Positions 14,544 through 23,346 of a stretch of DNA of 64,000 nt are shown here, piece after piece (the first letter of the stretch is position 1; every line of letters begins with the position of its first letter). Position numbers and translations under genes: made by a program. The notes under the pieces were generated by a model. The model searched no databases. It was not told the origin of the DNA and saw only the letters and a list, made by a program, of their open reading frames with translations. This stretch comes from Armatimonadota bacterium (GTDB lineage Bacteria; Armatimonadota; Fimbriimonadia; Fimbriimonadales; GBS-DC), in assembly GCA_013359125.1 (NCBI GenBank), contig JABWCR010000005.1, positions 1 to 64,000 on the forward strand, written 5' to 3'.

Positions 14544-15368
14544 CTCGTCGAAAGAGCTGGGCACTCGGGCCTTTAGATGGTCGATGAGCGTTGCGCCTTC
14601 GAACTTAGGCTTTTCTTTTTCGAACGGCTTGATCTCGAGCTCTCTTTTCAACAAGCGATCAATGTGCTCTTCGAGCATCTTGTGGTCGAAGTGGAACTTT
14701 GGTCCCAAGATTCGGTAGCCTTCCAAGGCCTTGCCTAGGGCGCCATGGTCCAACATCAGACCTTCCTTCAAACTTTCGGGCCCAAAGATCTTGATGTTGT
14801 CCGGGATGGGCGATTCGATCCATTGCTTGGTGTCTGGATCGTACTTGAAGAACTTTTTGCCGTCCGGCGTTACTTCGTATCGGTAGCCGTGGAACTTCTT
14901 CATCGTGTCTGGGCTAAGCTCCCAGAGTTTCATGTGCTCTTTCCAATTGTCTGGCGTGTAGAACTGAAACTCAGAGCCGTCAAATAGCTTCCATTCCTTC
15001 GAACCAGGGTCAAATTGAAAGCCCTTGAACTTGTCCCCTAGTTTGAACTGGCTGTAAAGTTCAGGGTCTATCTGCCACAGTTTCATGTCGAACGGGATGT
15101 TATCGCCTCGCAGTTTGCGCGCGCGCTCCATGGCTTCGCGGGCCTTCTTCATGTGCTCGCGGGCTTCGGCCATGGCCTTTTCGGCCTCAGCGATCGCCTT
15201 CTCGTCGACTTTCTTCTGGCCAGCTTCGATCTGTGCGATCTGCTTCTCGATCTCGGCCTTCTGTTTTCTCAGCTCTTCCAGTCTTCGCTGCTCTGCGCTC
15301 TTGTCCTGGACCCAGGCGACTCCCCCGACGAGCGAGACAGCGGTCAGTAACAGCAACAAGCGTTTCAT
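14532..15368 (-). CDS. Secreted coiled-coil protein, unknown
   Basis: A 278-residue protein with a signal peptide (MKRLLLLLTAVSLVGGVAWVQ), then a highly charged heptad coiled coil at about 24-90 (repeats of AEAEKAMAEAREHMKKAREAM type). The rest has repeated phrases of the form 'KLWQIDPE', 'KLWELSPD', 'KFFKYDPD' and 'FQFDPGS', suggesting a repeated short beta/turn unit. No family recognised. It is transcribed toward its left neighbour and could share a transcript with the LolA-like gene 61 nt upstream. Confidence 0.65.
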   Translation of the reverse strand: MKRLLLLLTAVSLVGGVAWVQDKSAEQRRLEELRKQKAEIEKQIAQIEAGQKKVDEKAIAEAEKAMAEAREHMKKAREAMERARKLRGDNIPFDMKLWQIDPELYSQFKLGDKFKGFQFDPGSKEWKLFDGSEFQFYTPDNWKEHMKLWELSPDTMKKFHGYRYEVTPDGKKFFKYDPDTKQWIESPIPDNIKIFGPESLKEGLMLDHGALGKALEGYRILGPKFHFDHKMLEEHIDRLLKRELEIKPFEKEKPKFEGATLIDHLKARVPSSFDELGI

Positions 15369-15429
15369 GCCTGATCCTCCTTCAACTGTTTCTGTTGGTG
15401 AAAAAGACGAACAAGACGTTGTGCCGGTT

Positions 15430-16188
15430 TCATTGTCCGGGACGGCCTACTTTTGCAGGCGCAAAGTCTGTATCCTCAAGTTCAGGATTGAGGACGGGCT
15501 TGAACTCCATATCCACGACCATCAGCGCCTTGTGGTTTTCATACTTGATCGAGACGCTCATCTTCATGCGCTGCATCAAGTTGTCGGGGCCGAGGACGAT
15601 TTCAAGATCGACCGGGCGGTTGCTCTCATCGCGGGTCTTCCCGGTTAGGAGCGCGCCGCTCTCCTGTCTGGTCATCCGAAGCTCGGTGATCTTGCCCAGA
15701 AAGCGCTCGGTTTGGGTGCGACCGCCCAGTAGGAACACCATATCGGGCATCGGCTCGACGTTGAATTGGGGCAGGAACTCGAGCAGCACGGCTGAATTGG
15801 GGCTGGTCTTGACGCTCTTACGGCTGGTGTGCACCTGCTGACCGTCCCATCGCCCTTGGTTTTGCCACAGTTCGCCGTTCTCCCAGTAGACGTGTTCGAC
15901 GATATTGGGCAGTTTGGCGCCTGGCTGGCTGAACTCGCTGCGCTTGATCCAGAGGCGGCCGGCGCGGTTGAAGCGATACTCCAACTGCATCGTCTTGAGC
16001 TCGGCGTCGTTCTTGGAATCTTGAATGTGCACGTAGAGTTTGGTCGTTGTCGTGCTGGTAAAGGTATTGGCCTTGGCATAGGCTTCTACGGTCTTTAGGA
16101 GCGCCTCTTTTGCATCGGCCTGGCCAGCCTGGCCCAATGCGATTGCTGCGCATGCAACGGCTGACACCACAGCGAAAAGCCTGATCAT
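15430..16188 (-). CDS. Secreted LolA/LolB-like (DUF2092-type) protein
   Basis: A 252-residue protein with a signal peptide (MIRLFAVVSAVACAAIALGQAG) and a series of antiparallel strands (TSTTTTKLYVHIQDSK, LEYRFNRAGRLWIKR, HVYWENGELWQNQGRW, KALMVVDMEFKPVLN). This is the half-barrel pattern of LolA-like lipoprotein carriers and DUF2092 proteins. It is probably periplasmic. It precedes the coiled-coil secreted protein and is 4 nt downstream of the adenosyltransferase gene, so transcription is likely shared. Confidence 0.6.
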   Translation of the reverse strand: MIRLFAVVSAVACAAIALGQAGQADAKEALLKTVEAYAKANTFTSTTTTKLYVHIQDSKNDAELKTMQLEYRFNRAGRLWIKRSEFSQPGAKLPNIVEHVYWENGELWQNQGRWDGQQVHTSRKSVKTSPNSAVLLEFLPQFNVEPMPDMVFLLGGRTQTERFLGKITELRMTRQESGALLTGKTRDESNRPVDLEIVLGPDNLMQRMKMSVSIKYENHKALMVVDMEFKPVLNPELEDTDFAPAKVGRPGQ

Positions 16189-16192
16189 CCTC

Positions 16193-16762
16193 TCACCTCT
16201 CCGAGTTCTTGCGTCTTTCTACAAACCCTGATTCCCATTCGACGTCGCCGATGTGGTTCATGTGGTTTAGATACCGCGCGGCAACGAACAAGAAATCGCT
16301 CAAGCGATTCATATATTGGACGATTACGGGACGGACCGGGTTGCTATCGATTGTTGCGATTATCCTCCGCTCGGCGCGTCGGCATACGGTACGAGCGACA
16401 TGGGCTTGTGCCGCCTGCGAACTTCCGCCCGGCAGAACAAAGCGCGTCAATGGCGCAAGTTCGCCTTCCATCTCGTCGATCTGCGATTCGAGCCTGGAGA
16501 CAGCGGTCTCGGTAAGCGTTTCAACGTCCTTTCGAAGGTTATCGGTCGAGGCCAGTTCGGCTCCGATCTCAAAGAGCTCGCGCTGAACTTGATAGAGCCA
16601 TTCGTCAAGGCGCCCAGCGCCCAAAGAAACCAAGAGCCCAATGTGGGCGTTCAGTTCGTCAACGTCGCCGTATCGCTCGACTCGCGGGTCGGCTTTGGAG
16701 GTTCTTTCGCCGCCCAACAGCCCGGTTTGGCCCTGATCGCCGCCCCGGGTGTAGATTTTCAT
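16193..16762 (-). CDS. Cob(I)alamin adenosyltransferase, PduO type
   Basis: A 189-residue enzyme that adenosylates cobalamin using ATP. The N-terminal IYTRGGDQGQTGLLGGERTSK is the ATP-binding signature, then YGDVDELNAHIG. RFVLPGGSSQAAQAHVARTVCRRAER and YMNRLSDFLFVAARYLNH near the end contain the conserved arginine and asparagine/aspartate of the corrinoid-binding face. No other B12 gene is adjacent. The spacing to the upstream regulator gene is 10 nt. Confidence 0.93.
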   Translation of the reverse strand: MKIYTRGGDQGQTGLLGGERTSKADPRVERYGDVDELNAHIGLLVSLGAGRLDEWLYQVQRELFEIGAELASTDNLRKDVETLTETAVSRLESQIDEMEGELAPLTRFVLPGGSSQAAQAHVARTVCRRAERRIIATIDSNPVRPVIVQYMNRLSDFLFVAARYLNHMNHIGDVEWESGFVERRKNSER

Positions 16763-16772
16763 AACTCGCAGT

Positions 16773-17951
16773 CTACCTGAGCGCGAGAAGGGAGTCGGGC
16801 AACAAGTCGAGCGTCAGGACGGTTGCCTTGGGATCGGCCAAAGCCACGGCTCGCTCGATCGCATTCTCCAGTTCGCGAACATTGCCCGGCCAATCGTGCG
16901 CCTTCAGCGCGCGCATTGCCTCTGTTTCGATAGACTCTAGGCAGCGGCCATTCTCGGCGCAATGCTTCGCCAAAAAATGCAGAGCCAGCGGCTCGACGTC
17001 CTCGATTCGGTCTCGAAGCGGCGGCAGTTCGATCTGCACGACCTGCAGGCGATAGTAGAGGTCGTTGCGAAAGGTCCCTTGTTTGACGGCCTCTTCCATA
17101 TCGCGATTGGTGGCCGCTACAAATCGCACGTCCACCTCGATCGGCTTGTTTCCGCCGAGGCGTTCGATCTGCCGTTCCTGCAAGGCGCGAAGAAGCTTCA
17201 CCTGCACCAGCGGCGGTATGTCTCCTATCTCGTCCAGGAAAAGCGTTCCGCCGTCTGCCTGTTCAAACTTCCCGATGCGGTCTGAATCGGCACCTGTATA
17301 GGCGCCCTTGAGGGCGCCAAAGAGTTCGACCTCTAAAAGAGTCTCTGGGATCGCGGCGCACGAGACGGCGACGAACGGCTTGTCGGCGCGGGCGCTCTTT
17401 TCGTGGAGCATTTTGGCAATCATTTCTTTGCCTGTGCCGCTCTCTCCGGTTATAAGCACGGTGGCGCGAGCGTCCGCCGCGCGCTCCACTATGGCCAGGG
17501 TCTTTTTGATCGCTTCGCTCTGGCCGACGAACTGAACGCTGCTCTTGGCCTTGTGTCGGCCGTTCTTAGCATTTTTCGGCTTGGGTTCCTGAAAACTGAC
17601 CTTGACCAATCGTTTCAACACATCCAGGTCGAACGGTTTGGTCAAGTAGTCCAGCGCTCCATTGCGCATAGCGTCGACAGCCGAAGGGATTGCGCCGTAA
17701 GCGGTAATGATGACTGCGGGGAGGTTGGGATGCGCTTCTCGAGCCTTCTTCAGCAGGTCCAGCCCGTTCATATCGGGCATCACTACATCTGAAATCATGA
17801 GGTCGACCGGCTCTTCGGCTAACTTCTTGAGGGCCAAATGTCCGTTGGGCGCGGTCAACACGTTATAGCCCTCCTTAGAGAGGGCGGCGGTCAGTACTTT
17901 CCTAATGTTCTCTTCGTCGTCTACGACCAGTACGGTTTTCGTTTCTTGCAT
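16773..17951 (-). CDS. NtrC-type sigma54 activator lacking the C-terminal HTH
   Basis: A 392-residue response regulator. The receiver domain (1-120) has the phosphoacceptor D55 in ISDVVMPD. The AAA+ domain has Walker A GESGTGKE at 169-176, GAYTGA at 216-221 (the sigma54 contact loop, tyrosine instead of phenylalanine), Walker B GGTLFLDEIGD, and ends with WPGNVRELENAIERAVAL. The protein stops about 25 residues later, so the Fis-type DNA-binding helix-turn-helix is missing. It may activate from solution or be recruited by a partner. Its 3' neighbour is the adenosyltransferase. The kinase upstream is its likely partner. Confidence 0.9.
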   Translation of the reverse strand: MQETKTVLVVDDEENIRKVLTAALSKEGYNVLTAPNGHLALKKLAEEPVDLMISDVVMPDMNGLDLLKKAREAHPNLPAVIITAYGAIPSAVDAMRNGALDYLTKPFDLDVLKRLVKVSFQEPKPKNAKNGRHKAKSSVQFVGQSEAIKKTLAIVERAADARATVLITGESGTGKEMIAKMLHEKSARADKPFVAVSCAAIPETLLEVELFGALKGAYTGADSDRIGKFEQADGGTLFLDEIGDIPPLVQVKLLRALQERQIERLGGNKPIEVDVRFVAATNRDMEEAVKQGTFRNDLYYRLQVVQIELPPLRDRIEDVEPLALHFLAKHCAENGRCLESIETEAMRALKAHDWPGNVRELENAIERAVALADPKATVLTLDLLPDSLLALR

Positions 17952-18032
17952 CCTTCGCTCATCCTCCGCTCATCCTTCCAGTCGGTTCTACCTAAAGTCA
18001 ATTGTCGGAATAACTTGGGATTGTCTCAATGT

Positions 18033-20537
18033 CTATGACGCGCGTTGCGCCAGTGGCAAGAAGACAGTGATTTCGGCGCCATAGCCCTCGTTGCTTTCGA
18101 GCGCGATCGTTCCGCCGTGCGCTTCCACAATCTTTTTGACGACGCTCAAGCCCAGGCCTGTTCCCTGCACCTTTGTCGTAAAAAAGGGCGTAAAGATCTG
18201 TTCCTTGATCGCTTCGGGTATGCCGCAGCCCGAATCTTGGACCGAAAACCACCCAAATCCATCCTTCGCTCCTGTCGAAACGGTGATTGTTCCGCCGTTC
18301 GACATTGCCTGCGTCGCGTTTTGAATCAGGTTCTGAAGGATCTGCTCCACTCTTGCAGGATCGGCGTCGACCTCCGCCTTCTCCGCTAATCGAAGGCGGG
18401 CCTCTACGCCGTGCTCTGTCAAAAACGGCTCAAATATCCTTACCGTTCGCGATGCCAGGCGTCCTAAGTCTACCCGCCTCCGGCTCAAAGCCAGGGGCTT
18501 GGCAAACTCCAAGAATTCGTCCGCGATCGCGTTGAGACGATTGACCTCCTCTGTAATAATTTGTAGGAAATCGGCCGCTTCGTCCGACAGCGGCTCCTGC
18601 GCCAACAATTGGGCGGCGCCGCGCACCGCGGTCATCGGATTGCGCAACTCGTGAGCGATAGTGGCCGTCATCTGTCCGATCTCGGCCATGCGCGACATCA
18701 GCCCCATCTGCTCTTCCATCTTGGCTTGTTCTGATACATCCTCGAATACAACGACGGCGCCCAATGTAGCGCCGCTCTGATCGATCAGAGGGTTGATGGC
18801 AAAGTCGACGAGCGTCAGGCGGCCGCTCTGTTCGCAGCGCTGCTTGTACAAGCGGCTTGGTTCGCCCTTGTCCAACGATCGGCCGATCGCATCGGCTACG
18901 GCGGGCCCGTCGTGATTGTCCAAGCAGAGCGCTGCTCGGAAATTCATGCCCTTGGCCTGCTTGGCGGATCGACGGGCTATCTGTTCGGCCGCCCGATTCC
19001 ATTCGATCACTCTTCCTTCGCGATCCAGAGTTGCAACGCCGGCCCCGATCGACCTGAGAACGTTGTCTAAAAACGCGGCCATCTGCTGGTTCTCTTTGAA
19101 CCGCTGTTCCATCGCGCCAAAGAGCCGAGCGTTTTCCACTGCGGCGCCGGCCTGATTGACAAACGCGGACAAGAGGCTCAGCTGCTCCTCGCCAACCGGC
19201 TTTGCAGAGCCTGGGTGATCGGCCGCCACGACACCGATACAGCGACCTCGGACTGTAATCGGAAGGGCGACATAGTGATCGGCGCCGATCTGCCGACCAA
19301 ATCCTTTCATAGGCTGCGGCATCAGGCGCGCGTTTCGCGCTATGATCGCCTTGTTCTCCTTGGCGACCAGACCGATGACGCTTTGGCCCCTTTTGAATCC
19401 TGCTGGCGGGAAGATCGATTCGTGATAGCCCCTTGCAACGACGGGCATCAGCGTTTGGCCCTTGTCCGATGACAAAAAGACGGCGCAGCGCTCGAAACCG
19501 GCGACGCTCAGTATTTGATCGGCAACGGCGTTCAGCACCGTCCCAACGTCCAGCGTGGAGTTTACGATGCGGCTCATCTCGATCAGCGTCGTCAGCTCTT
19601 TTAGGCGCAGATTCAAATCGTGGTGCAGTCGGGCATTGGAGAGCGCCAAGCCGACCTGGCTGGCAAAGACGGTGAAGAGTCGCAAATCCTCAGCGCTGTA
19701 GGGCGGTGAAGGGTGCAGCCGACGTATCGTCAGCACGCCAAAGCTGCGTCCATCGCCATCCTTTAGCGGCACGCAGATAGACCCGCTTATGTCGGGCCTT
19801 GCTTTGACCCCTTTTAATCTGGGGTCCAGCGCCGGATCAGTAATCATCATGGGTTCTCCCGAAGTCGCCACCTGTCCTGCTATGCCTTCTCCCAAGTTGA
19901 CGCTGGTTTCCTCGACAATGTGCGCAGGCAAACCGTGCGTAGCGGCAATTCTGAGCCTTTCGCCCTCCATCAACATAAGGCTGCAGGCTTGTGAGTCCAT
20001 CACTTGCGCGGCTCGCTCGGTGATGAGGCTGAGGAACGATTCTAGCCCGCTGCGCTCGATTGCAAGCGAGGTTTCGTAAAGCGTCGCCACCTCGACCAGG
20101 CGCTTTTCCGTCTCGATTCGCGCGCGCTCCAGCAGGGCCGTCATCGCCTCGTGCTTCAGAAGGAGCATTATGCATGTCTTCCAGGCGACCGAGACGGGAT
20201 CGCCATACTGGGACGCAATGGCTATGACCGTATAGTTAGCGCACGGCCATCCATAGAGCGTTAGGCCGCCTGGAACGCCGATCTCGACCGGTTGGCCCTC
20301 GAGCGCCGCTTTGACCGCCGTCTCCTTTGGAAGCGGGGACTCGCTCCAATCGCCCTCCGACCCCATGATCATGGAGCCGCCCGCCGTGTAGATGCCCGTC
20401 CAAACGGCTCCCCATTCGTCCGCGACAGAGATCAATTGGCACAGGGCCTCGGTTCCCGGCCTGGAAGCTGCTCTCTCCAGAGCATCGCTGAGGGAGAAAG
20501 TGGAAGCCGCCGCCGCTTGCTTGGTCATGCTTTCCAT
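18033..20537 (-). CDS. GAF/PAS sensor histidine kinase
   Basis: An 834-residue soluble kinase. It has an N-terminal GAF-like region, two clear GAF domains (one around IERSGLESFLSLITERAAQVMDS with SICVPLKDGDG; one around LNAVADQILSVAGFERCAVFLS), and a PAS domain (VLRSIGAGVATLDREGRVIEWNRAAEQI). HisKA carries the H box IAHELRNPMTAVRGAAQLL, and the HATPase has the N box NLIQNATQAM, G1 DSGCGIPE and G2 GTGLGLSVVKKI. No membrane helix is present, so it senses something inside the cell. The next gene downstream, 81 nt away, is the HTH-less NtrC-type regulator. The start at 20537 is less sure than the frame; an ATG at 20528 is possible. Confidence 0.92.
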   Translation of the reverse strand: MESMTKQAAAASTFSLSDALERAASRPGTEALCQLISVADEWGAVWTGIYTAGGSMIMGSEGDWSESPLPKETAVKAALEGQPVEIGVPGGLTLYGWPCANYTVIAIASQYGDPVSVAWKTCIMLLLKHEAMTALLERARIETEKRLVEVATLYETSLAIERSGLESFLSLITERAAQVMDSQACSLMLMEGERLRIAATHGLPAHIVEETSVNLGEGIAGQVATSGEPMMITDPALDPRLKGVKARPDISGSICVPLKDGDGRSFGVLTIRRLHPSPPYSAEDLRLFTVFASQVGLALSNARLHHDLNLRLKELTTLIEMSRIVNSTLDVGTVLNAVADQILSVAGFERCAVFLSSDKGQTLMPVVARGYHESIFPPAGFKRGQSVIGLVAKENKAIIARNARLMPQPMKGFGRQIGADHYVALPITVRGRCIGVVAADHPGSAKPVGEEQLSLLSAFVNQAGAAVENARLFGAMEQRFKENQQMAAFLDNVLRSIGAGVATLDREGRVIEWNRAAEQIARRSAKQAKGMNFRAALCLDNHDGPAVADAIGRSLDKGEPSRLYKQRCEQSGRLTLVDFAINPLIDQSGATLGAVVVFEDVSEQAKMEEQMGLMSRMAEIGQMTATIAHELRNPMTAVRGAAQLLAQEPLSDEAADFLQIITEEVNRLNAIADEFLEFAKPLALSRRRVDLGRLASRTVRIFEPFLTEHGVEARLRLAEKAEVDADPARVEQILQNLIQNATQAMSNGGTITVSTGAKDGFGWFSVQDSGCGIPEAIKEQIFTPFFTTKVQGTGLGLSVVKKIVEAHGGTIALESNEGYGAEITVFLPLAQRAS

Positions 20538-20585
20538 TATTGGCAAGGCCGTGCCAACGATTCTACACTAACTAGTTGCCGCAGG

Positions 20586-20591
20586 TATAAT
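20586..20591 (+). promoter_or_regulatory. Possible -10 box before the secreted pair
   Basis: A consensus TATAAT lies 23 nt before the ATG of the gene at 20614, between the two divergent genes. No good -35 is seen at 16-18 nt, so this is weak. A GGAG ribosome-binding site follows at about 20601-20604. Confidence 0.35.
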
Positions 20592-20613
20592 CGAAAGCGA
20601 GGAGCCTATTGGA

Positions 20614-21390
20614 ATGAACGCTCTCGCAACGGGTCTTTTGTCGTTTCTCGCCCTTAGTTCCCTCTTTGCCCAGCCCTTCCGATACACATTGAAGGAGGGG
20701 CAGGTTCGCTCTTACAAGGTTATGGTGTCGCTAGACGGCAATTTGCCGATGCCGGGCGGATTGGGCGGAGACGGCAACATGAAGGTCAGCTCCGAGATGT
20801 TCTTCAAGGTCAAGAAGACGCTCGAAAGCGGAGACTCCGAAACCGAGGCGGGCCTAACGCAAATCGATATTGAACTGAACGGCCAGCCGTTGACGCTCGC
20901 GCTCGACATGGTTAAGCAGTACATCCCCGACAACGAGGCGGTGGTCTCCAATCGAGGCGAGGTCAAGAAAGTCAAGGGCGGCGGACAGCTTCCGGTGCAG
21001 TTGCCCGGCTTTGACCCTCGGAACATGGTCTCGCTCTTTATGCCGACCATTCTGCCCGAAGGAGACTTGGAACCCGGGGCGGCCTGGGAGTTCAAGCACA
21101 AGTTTGGCGAGGGCGCGACCGAGTTCATAACGCCGATGAAGGCCAAGTTCGAGGCCTGGGAGACGATCGACGGCGTCCGACTGATGCGCATTGGGCACGA
21201 GTTCGAAGCCAAGACGTCTACGACGACGCTAAAGGGCACCATGACGGTCTGGCTGGACCCTGCTAAGGGACTGCTCCAGAAGTCTGACCTGAAAGGGACG
21301 TATGAGACAAAGGCCGATGCGGACGCGCAGCCGATGAAGGCTCGAACGTCTATCCTAGTAGAATTGTTGCCAGAACCGAAAAAACCATAG
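20614..21390 (+). CDS. Secreted protein of a DUF6263-like group (first of two)
   Basis: A 258-residue exported protein: signal peptide MNALATGLLSFLALSSLFAQ, then FRYTLKEGQVRSYKV, a mid-section with 'MPTILPEGDLEPGAAWEFKHKF', and 'GTMTVWLDPAKGLLQKSDLKGTYE' near the end. The order 'r-Y-x-L-x-x-G-x ... LP-x-G-x-v-x-x-G-x-x-W ... D-x-x-x-G-x-l-x-k-s-x' is that of DUF6263-like beta-sandwich proteins. The family's function is not known. The next gene, 26 nt on, has the same layout. Confidence 0.6.
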   Translation: MNALATGLLSFLALSSLFAQPFRYTLKEGQVRSYKVMVSLDGNLPMPGGLGGDGNMKVSSEMFFKVKKTLESGDSETEAGLTQIDIELNGQPLTLALDMVKQYIPDNEAVVSNRGEVKKVKGGGQLPVQLPGFDPRNMVSLFMPTILPEGDLEPGAAWEFKHKFGEGATEFITPMKAKFEAWETIDGVRLMRIGHEFEAKTSTTTLKGTMTVWLDPAKGLLQKSDLKGTYETKADADAQPMKARTSILVELLPEPKKP

Positions 21391-21416
21391 ATTCCTAATC
21401 CAAAGGGGGCTTTACA

Positions 21417-22451
21417 ATGAAAAGAGGCTATGCCGCAGCAATCGTCGGGCTGATCGCCGTATTGGGCACAAGTTTCGCCCAAGATACAAAGTACACCCTG
21501 CGCCGCGCCTTCAAGACCAATGAAATCCAGAAGGTCAAGATGAGCGTTGAAATGAGTGGCGAGATGAACATGGGCAATGCCGAACAAGGCATGCCGATCG
21601 AGTTCGATATCCAGTCCGTTCTGCGCAATAAGATCGCTGGCATTGATCCTGCCGGCGTGGCCACGATGATTACCAACGTCGAATCGTTCTCCATGTCTAT
21701 GAACGGAATGGACATGGGGCCGGAGATGATGGGCCAGGACGATCCGACCAAGACCGTCATAACAACCTATCTGGACAACCGAATGAAGCCGCATCGAACC
21801 GAGTTGACGAACACGGGCGGCGGCATGTCTCCGATGATGGGGTCTCAGATGAACCCCGCTTCGATGATGCCGATGCTGCCCGAAGACCCGGTGGCAGTCG
21901 GCGAAAGTTGGGAAGGCGAGATGCCCAATCCGTTCGCAGCCCAGTTCCCTGGAGCGCCCGGTACGAGCCGCCCGGTCAAGACGACCAACACCCTTGTGGG
22001 CATCGGCGAACACGGCGGCAAACCCGTCTACCTCGTCAAGCAGGTTGTCAACAGCGAGATCAAGTTGGACGAGAACGCTCTGAAGTCAATGGCGCCCGAA
22101 GGCGCGCCCGACACGCCCTTTATGGGGAACATGGCGATGAAGATGAAGGGCGATATTCTGCATTATTTGGACAAGGCGACCGGTCGGATTGTGAAGAGCG
22201 AAGGCAAGACCGAAATCCACATGGACATTACTGGCGCGCCCAACGAAGAGGGCTCGACCCAGGCCGTTACCGCAATGTCGATGGCGATGACCGCCTCGCT
22301 CAAGATGACCGAAACCGAGTTCGCACTGCCGGCATCTGCGATCAAGGCTCCTACAAAACCTGCCGTCAAAGCGCCGACCAAGCCCGCTCCCAAAAAGCCA
22401 GCCGCCAAGCCCGCGCCCAAGAAGCCGGCAACGACGACCAAGAAAAAGTAA
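21417..22451 (+). CDS. Secreted DUF6263-like protein with Lys/Pro/Ala tail (second of two)
   Basis: A 344-residue relative of the preceding gene: signal peptide (MKRGYAAAIVGLIAVLGTSFAQ), KYTLRRAFKTNEIQKVKM, 'MLPEDPVAVGESWEGEMPNPF', and 'LHYLDKATGRIVKSEGKTEI'. It is methionine-rich in its middle. The last 35 residues are a low-complexity KAPTKPA/KPAAKPAPKK tail, a basic wall- or nucleic-acid-binding-like extension absent from its neighbour. It has GGGGG upstream of the ATG and is probably cotranscribed with the gene before it. The exact role is unknown. Confidence 0.6.
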   Translation: MKRGYAAAIVGLIAVLGTSFAQDTKYTLRRAFKTNEIQKVKMSVEMSGEMNMGNAEQGMPIEFDIQSVLRNKIAGIDPAGVATMITNVESFSMSMNGMDMGPEMMGQDDPTKTVITTYLDNRMKPHRTELTNTGGGMSPMMGSQMNPASMMPMLPEDPVAVGESWEGEMPNPFAAQFPGAPGTSRPVKTTNTLVGIGEHGGKPVYLVKQVVNSEIKLDENALKSMAPEGAPDTPFMGNMAMKMKGDILHYLDKATGRIVKSEGKTEIHMDITGAPNEEGSTQAVTAMSMAMTASLKMTETEFALPASAIKAPTKPAVKAPTKPAPKKPAAKPAPKKPATTTKKK

Positions 22452-22454
22452 GAA

Positions 22455-23297
22455 CTATCGATCCTTGCGTCGAGACAGCATCACGATCAGCACGGTCGCC
22501 AAGATGTTGAGCAAGATCACAAGGATCCATGACGCCGCGGCTGCCCGGCCTATCTGATTGAACGAAAAGCCGTACCGATAGGCCAGCATGGAGAGCGTTA
22601 CGGTCGTATCGCCCGGGCCGCCGCCCGTCATGATGAGGGGCAGATCGAACATCTTCAGGGTGTCGATTGCGCGGAACAGCAGCACGAACATCAACGGAAA
22701 GCGCAGATAAGGCAGCACGATCTCTCGAAATCTCTGCCAGGCGCCCGCATTGTCCAATCGCGCCGCCTCTTCGATCTCGGGCGGTATTGAGGCCAAACCG
22801 GCGGTCGCCATCAAGACGACGAACGGCGTCCACTGCCAAATTTCTGCTGTCAGGATCGCATTCATTGCTAAGTCTGGATCGATGAACCAGGCCTTTTGCG
22901 TTACATGGCCGATCGGACCATGGGCATCGAAAAAGTACTTGAAGAAGAAACCGACTACCAGCGGCGACAGCATCATGGGTAAGAAGACGCAAAGCCGGAT
23001 GATGCCAAACCCCGGTTTTTTTTGCCACAAGAAGAGCGCGATCGCCGTTCCTAACGCCAGTTCGACGATCAGGGCTTTTCCGGCGATTTCAAGGGTTACC
23101 CAAAGAGCGGAATAGAAACGAGGATCGGACAGTAGATCCTTGTATTGCTTGAAGCCGATCCATTGCCATTCCTGGCCCGTACGGTAGTCGGTCAGCGAGA
23201 CGGCCAGCGAGAAGAACATTGGGAAGACAGAGAGCGCAAAGAGCCATAGCAGCGCGGGCAGGTAGAAAGAAAGCGCTAAACGTCGATCCCGCACCAT
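22455..23297 (-). CDS. Sugar ABC transporter permease, MalF/UgpA type
   Basis: A 280-residue inner-membrane permease with six helices. The cytoplasmic EAA loop that docks the ATPase is clear (PPEIEEAARLDNAGAWQRFREIVLP), and TDYRTGQEWQWIGFKQYKDLL and TGGGPGDTTVTLSMLAYRYGF are typical of the sugar (CUT1) family. No second permease, binding protein or ATPase lies beside it, so it is an orphan component or the rest is elsewhere. It is convergent with the secreted pair (3-nt gap). Confidence 0.9.
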   Translation of the reverse strand: MVRDRRLALSFYLPALLWLFALSVFPMFFSLAVSLTDYRTGQEWQWIGFKQYKDLLSDPRFYSALWVTLEIAGKALIVELALGTAIALFLWQKKPGFGIIRLCVFLPMMLSPLVVGFFFKYFFDAHGPIGHVTQKAWFIDPDLAMNAILTAEIWQWTPFVVLMATAGLASIPPEIEEAARLDNAGAWQRFREIVLPYLRFPLMFVLLFRAIDTLKMFDLPLIMTGGGPGDTTVTLSMLAYRYGFSFNQIGRAAAASWILVILLNILATVLIVMLSRRKDR

Positions 23298-23346
23298 GGT
23301 ATGATTCTTTCTGCACGGGCGCCTCGGCTCCTGTCAATGCACACCG

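Noticed and set aside
16773-17951. Frameshift explaining the missing HTH of the sigma54 activator
   Set aside because: The next gene starts only 11 bases after its stop codon and reads in a clear protein frame, so there is no room for an HTH in another frame; a real loss is more likely.
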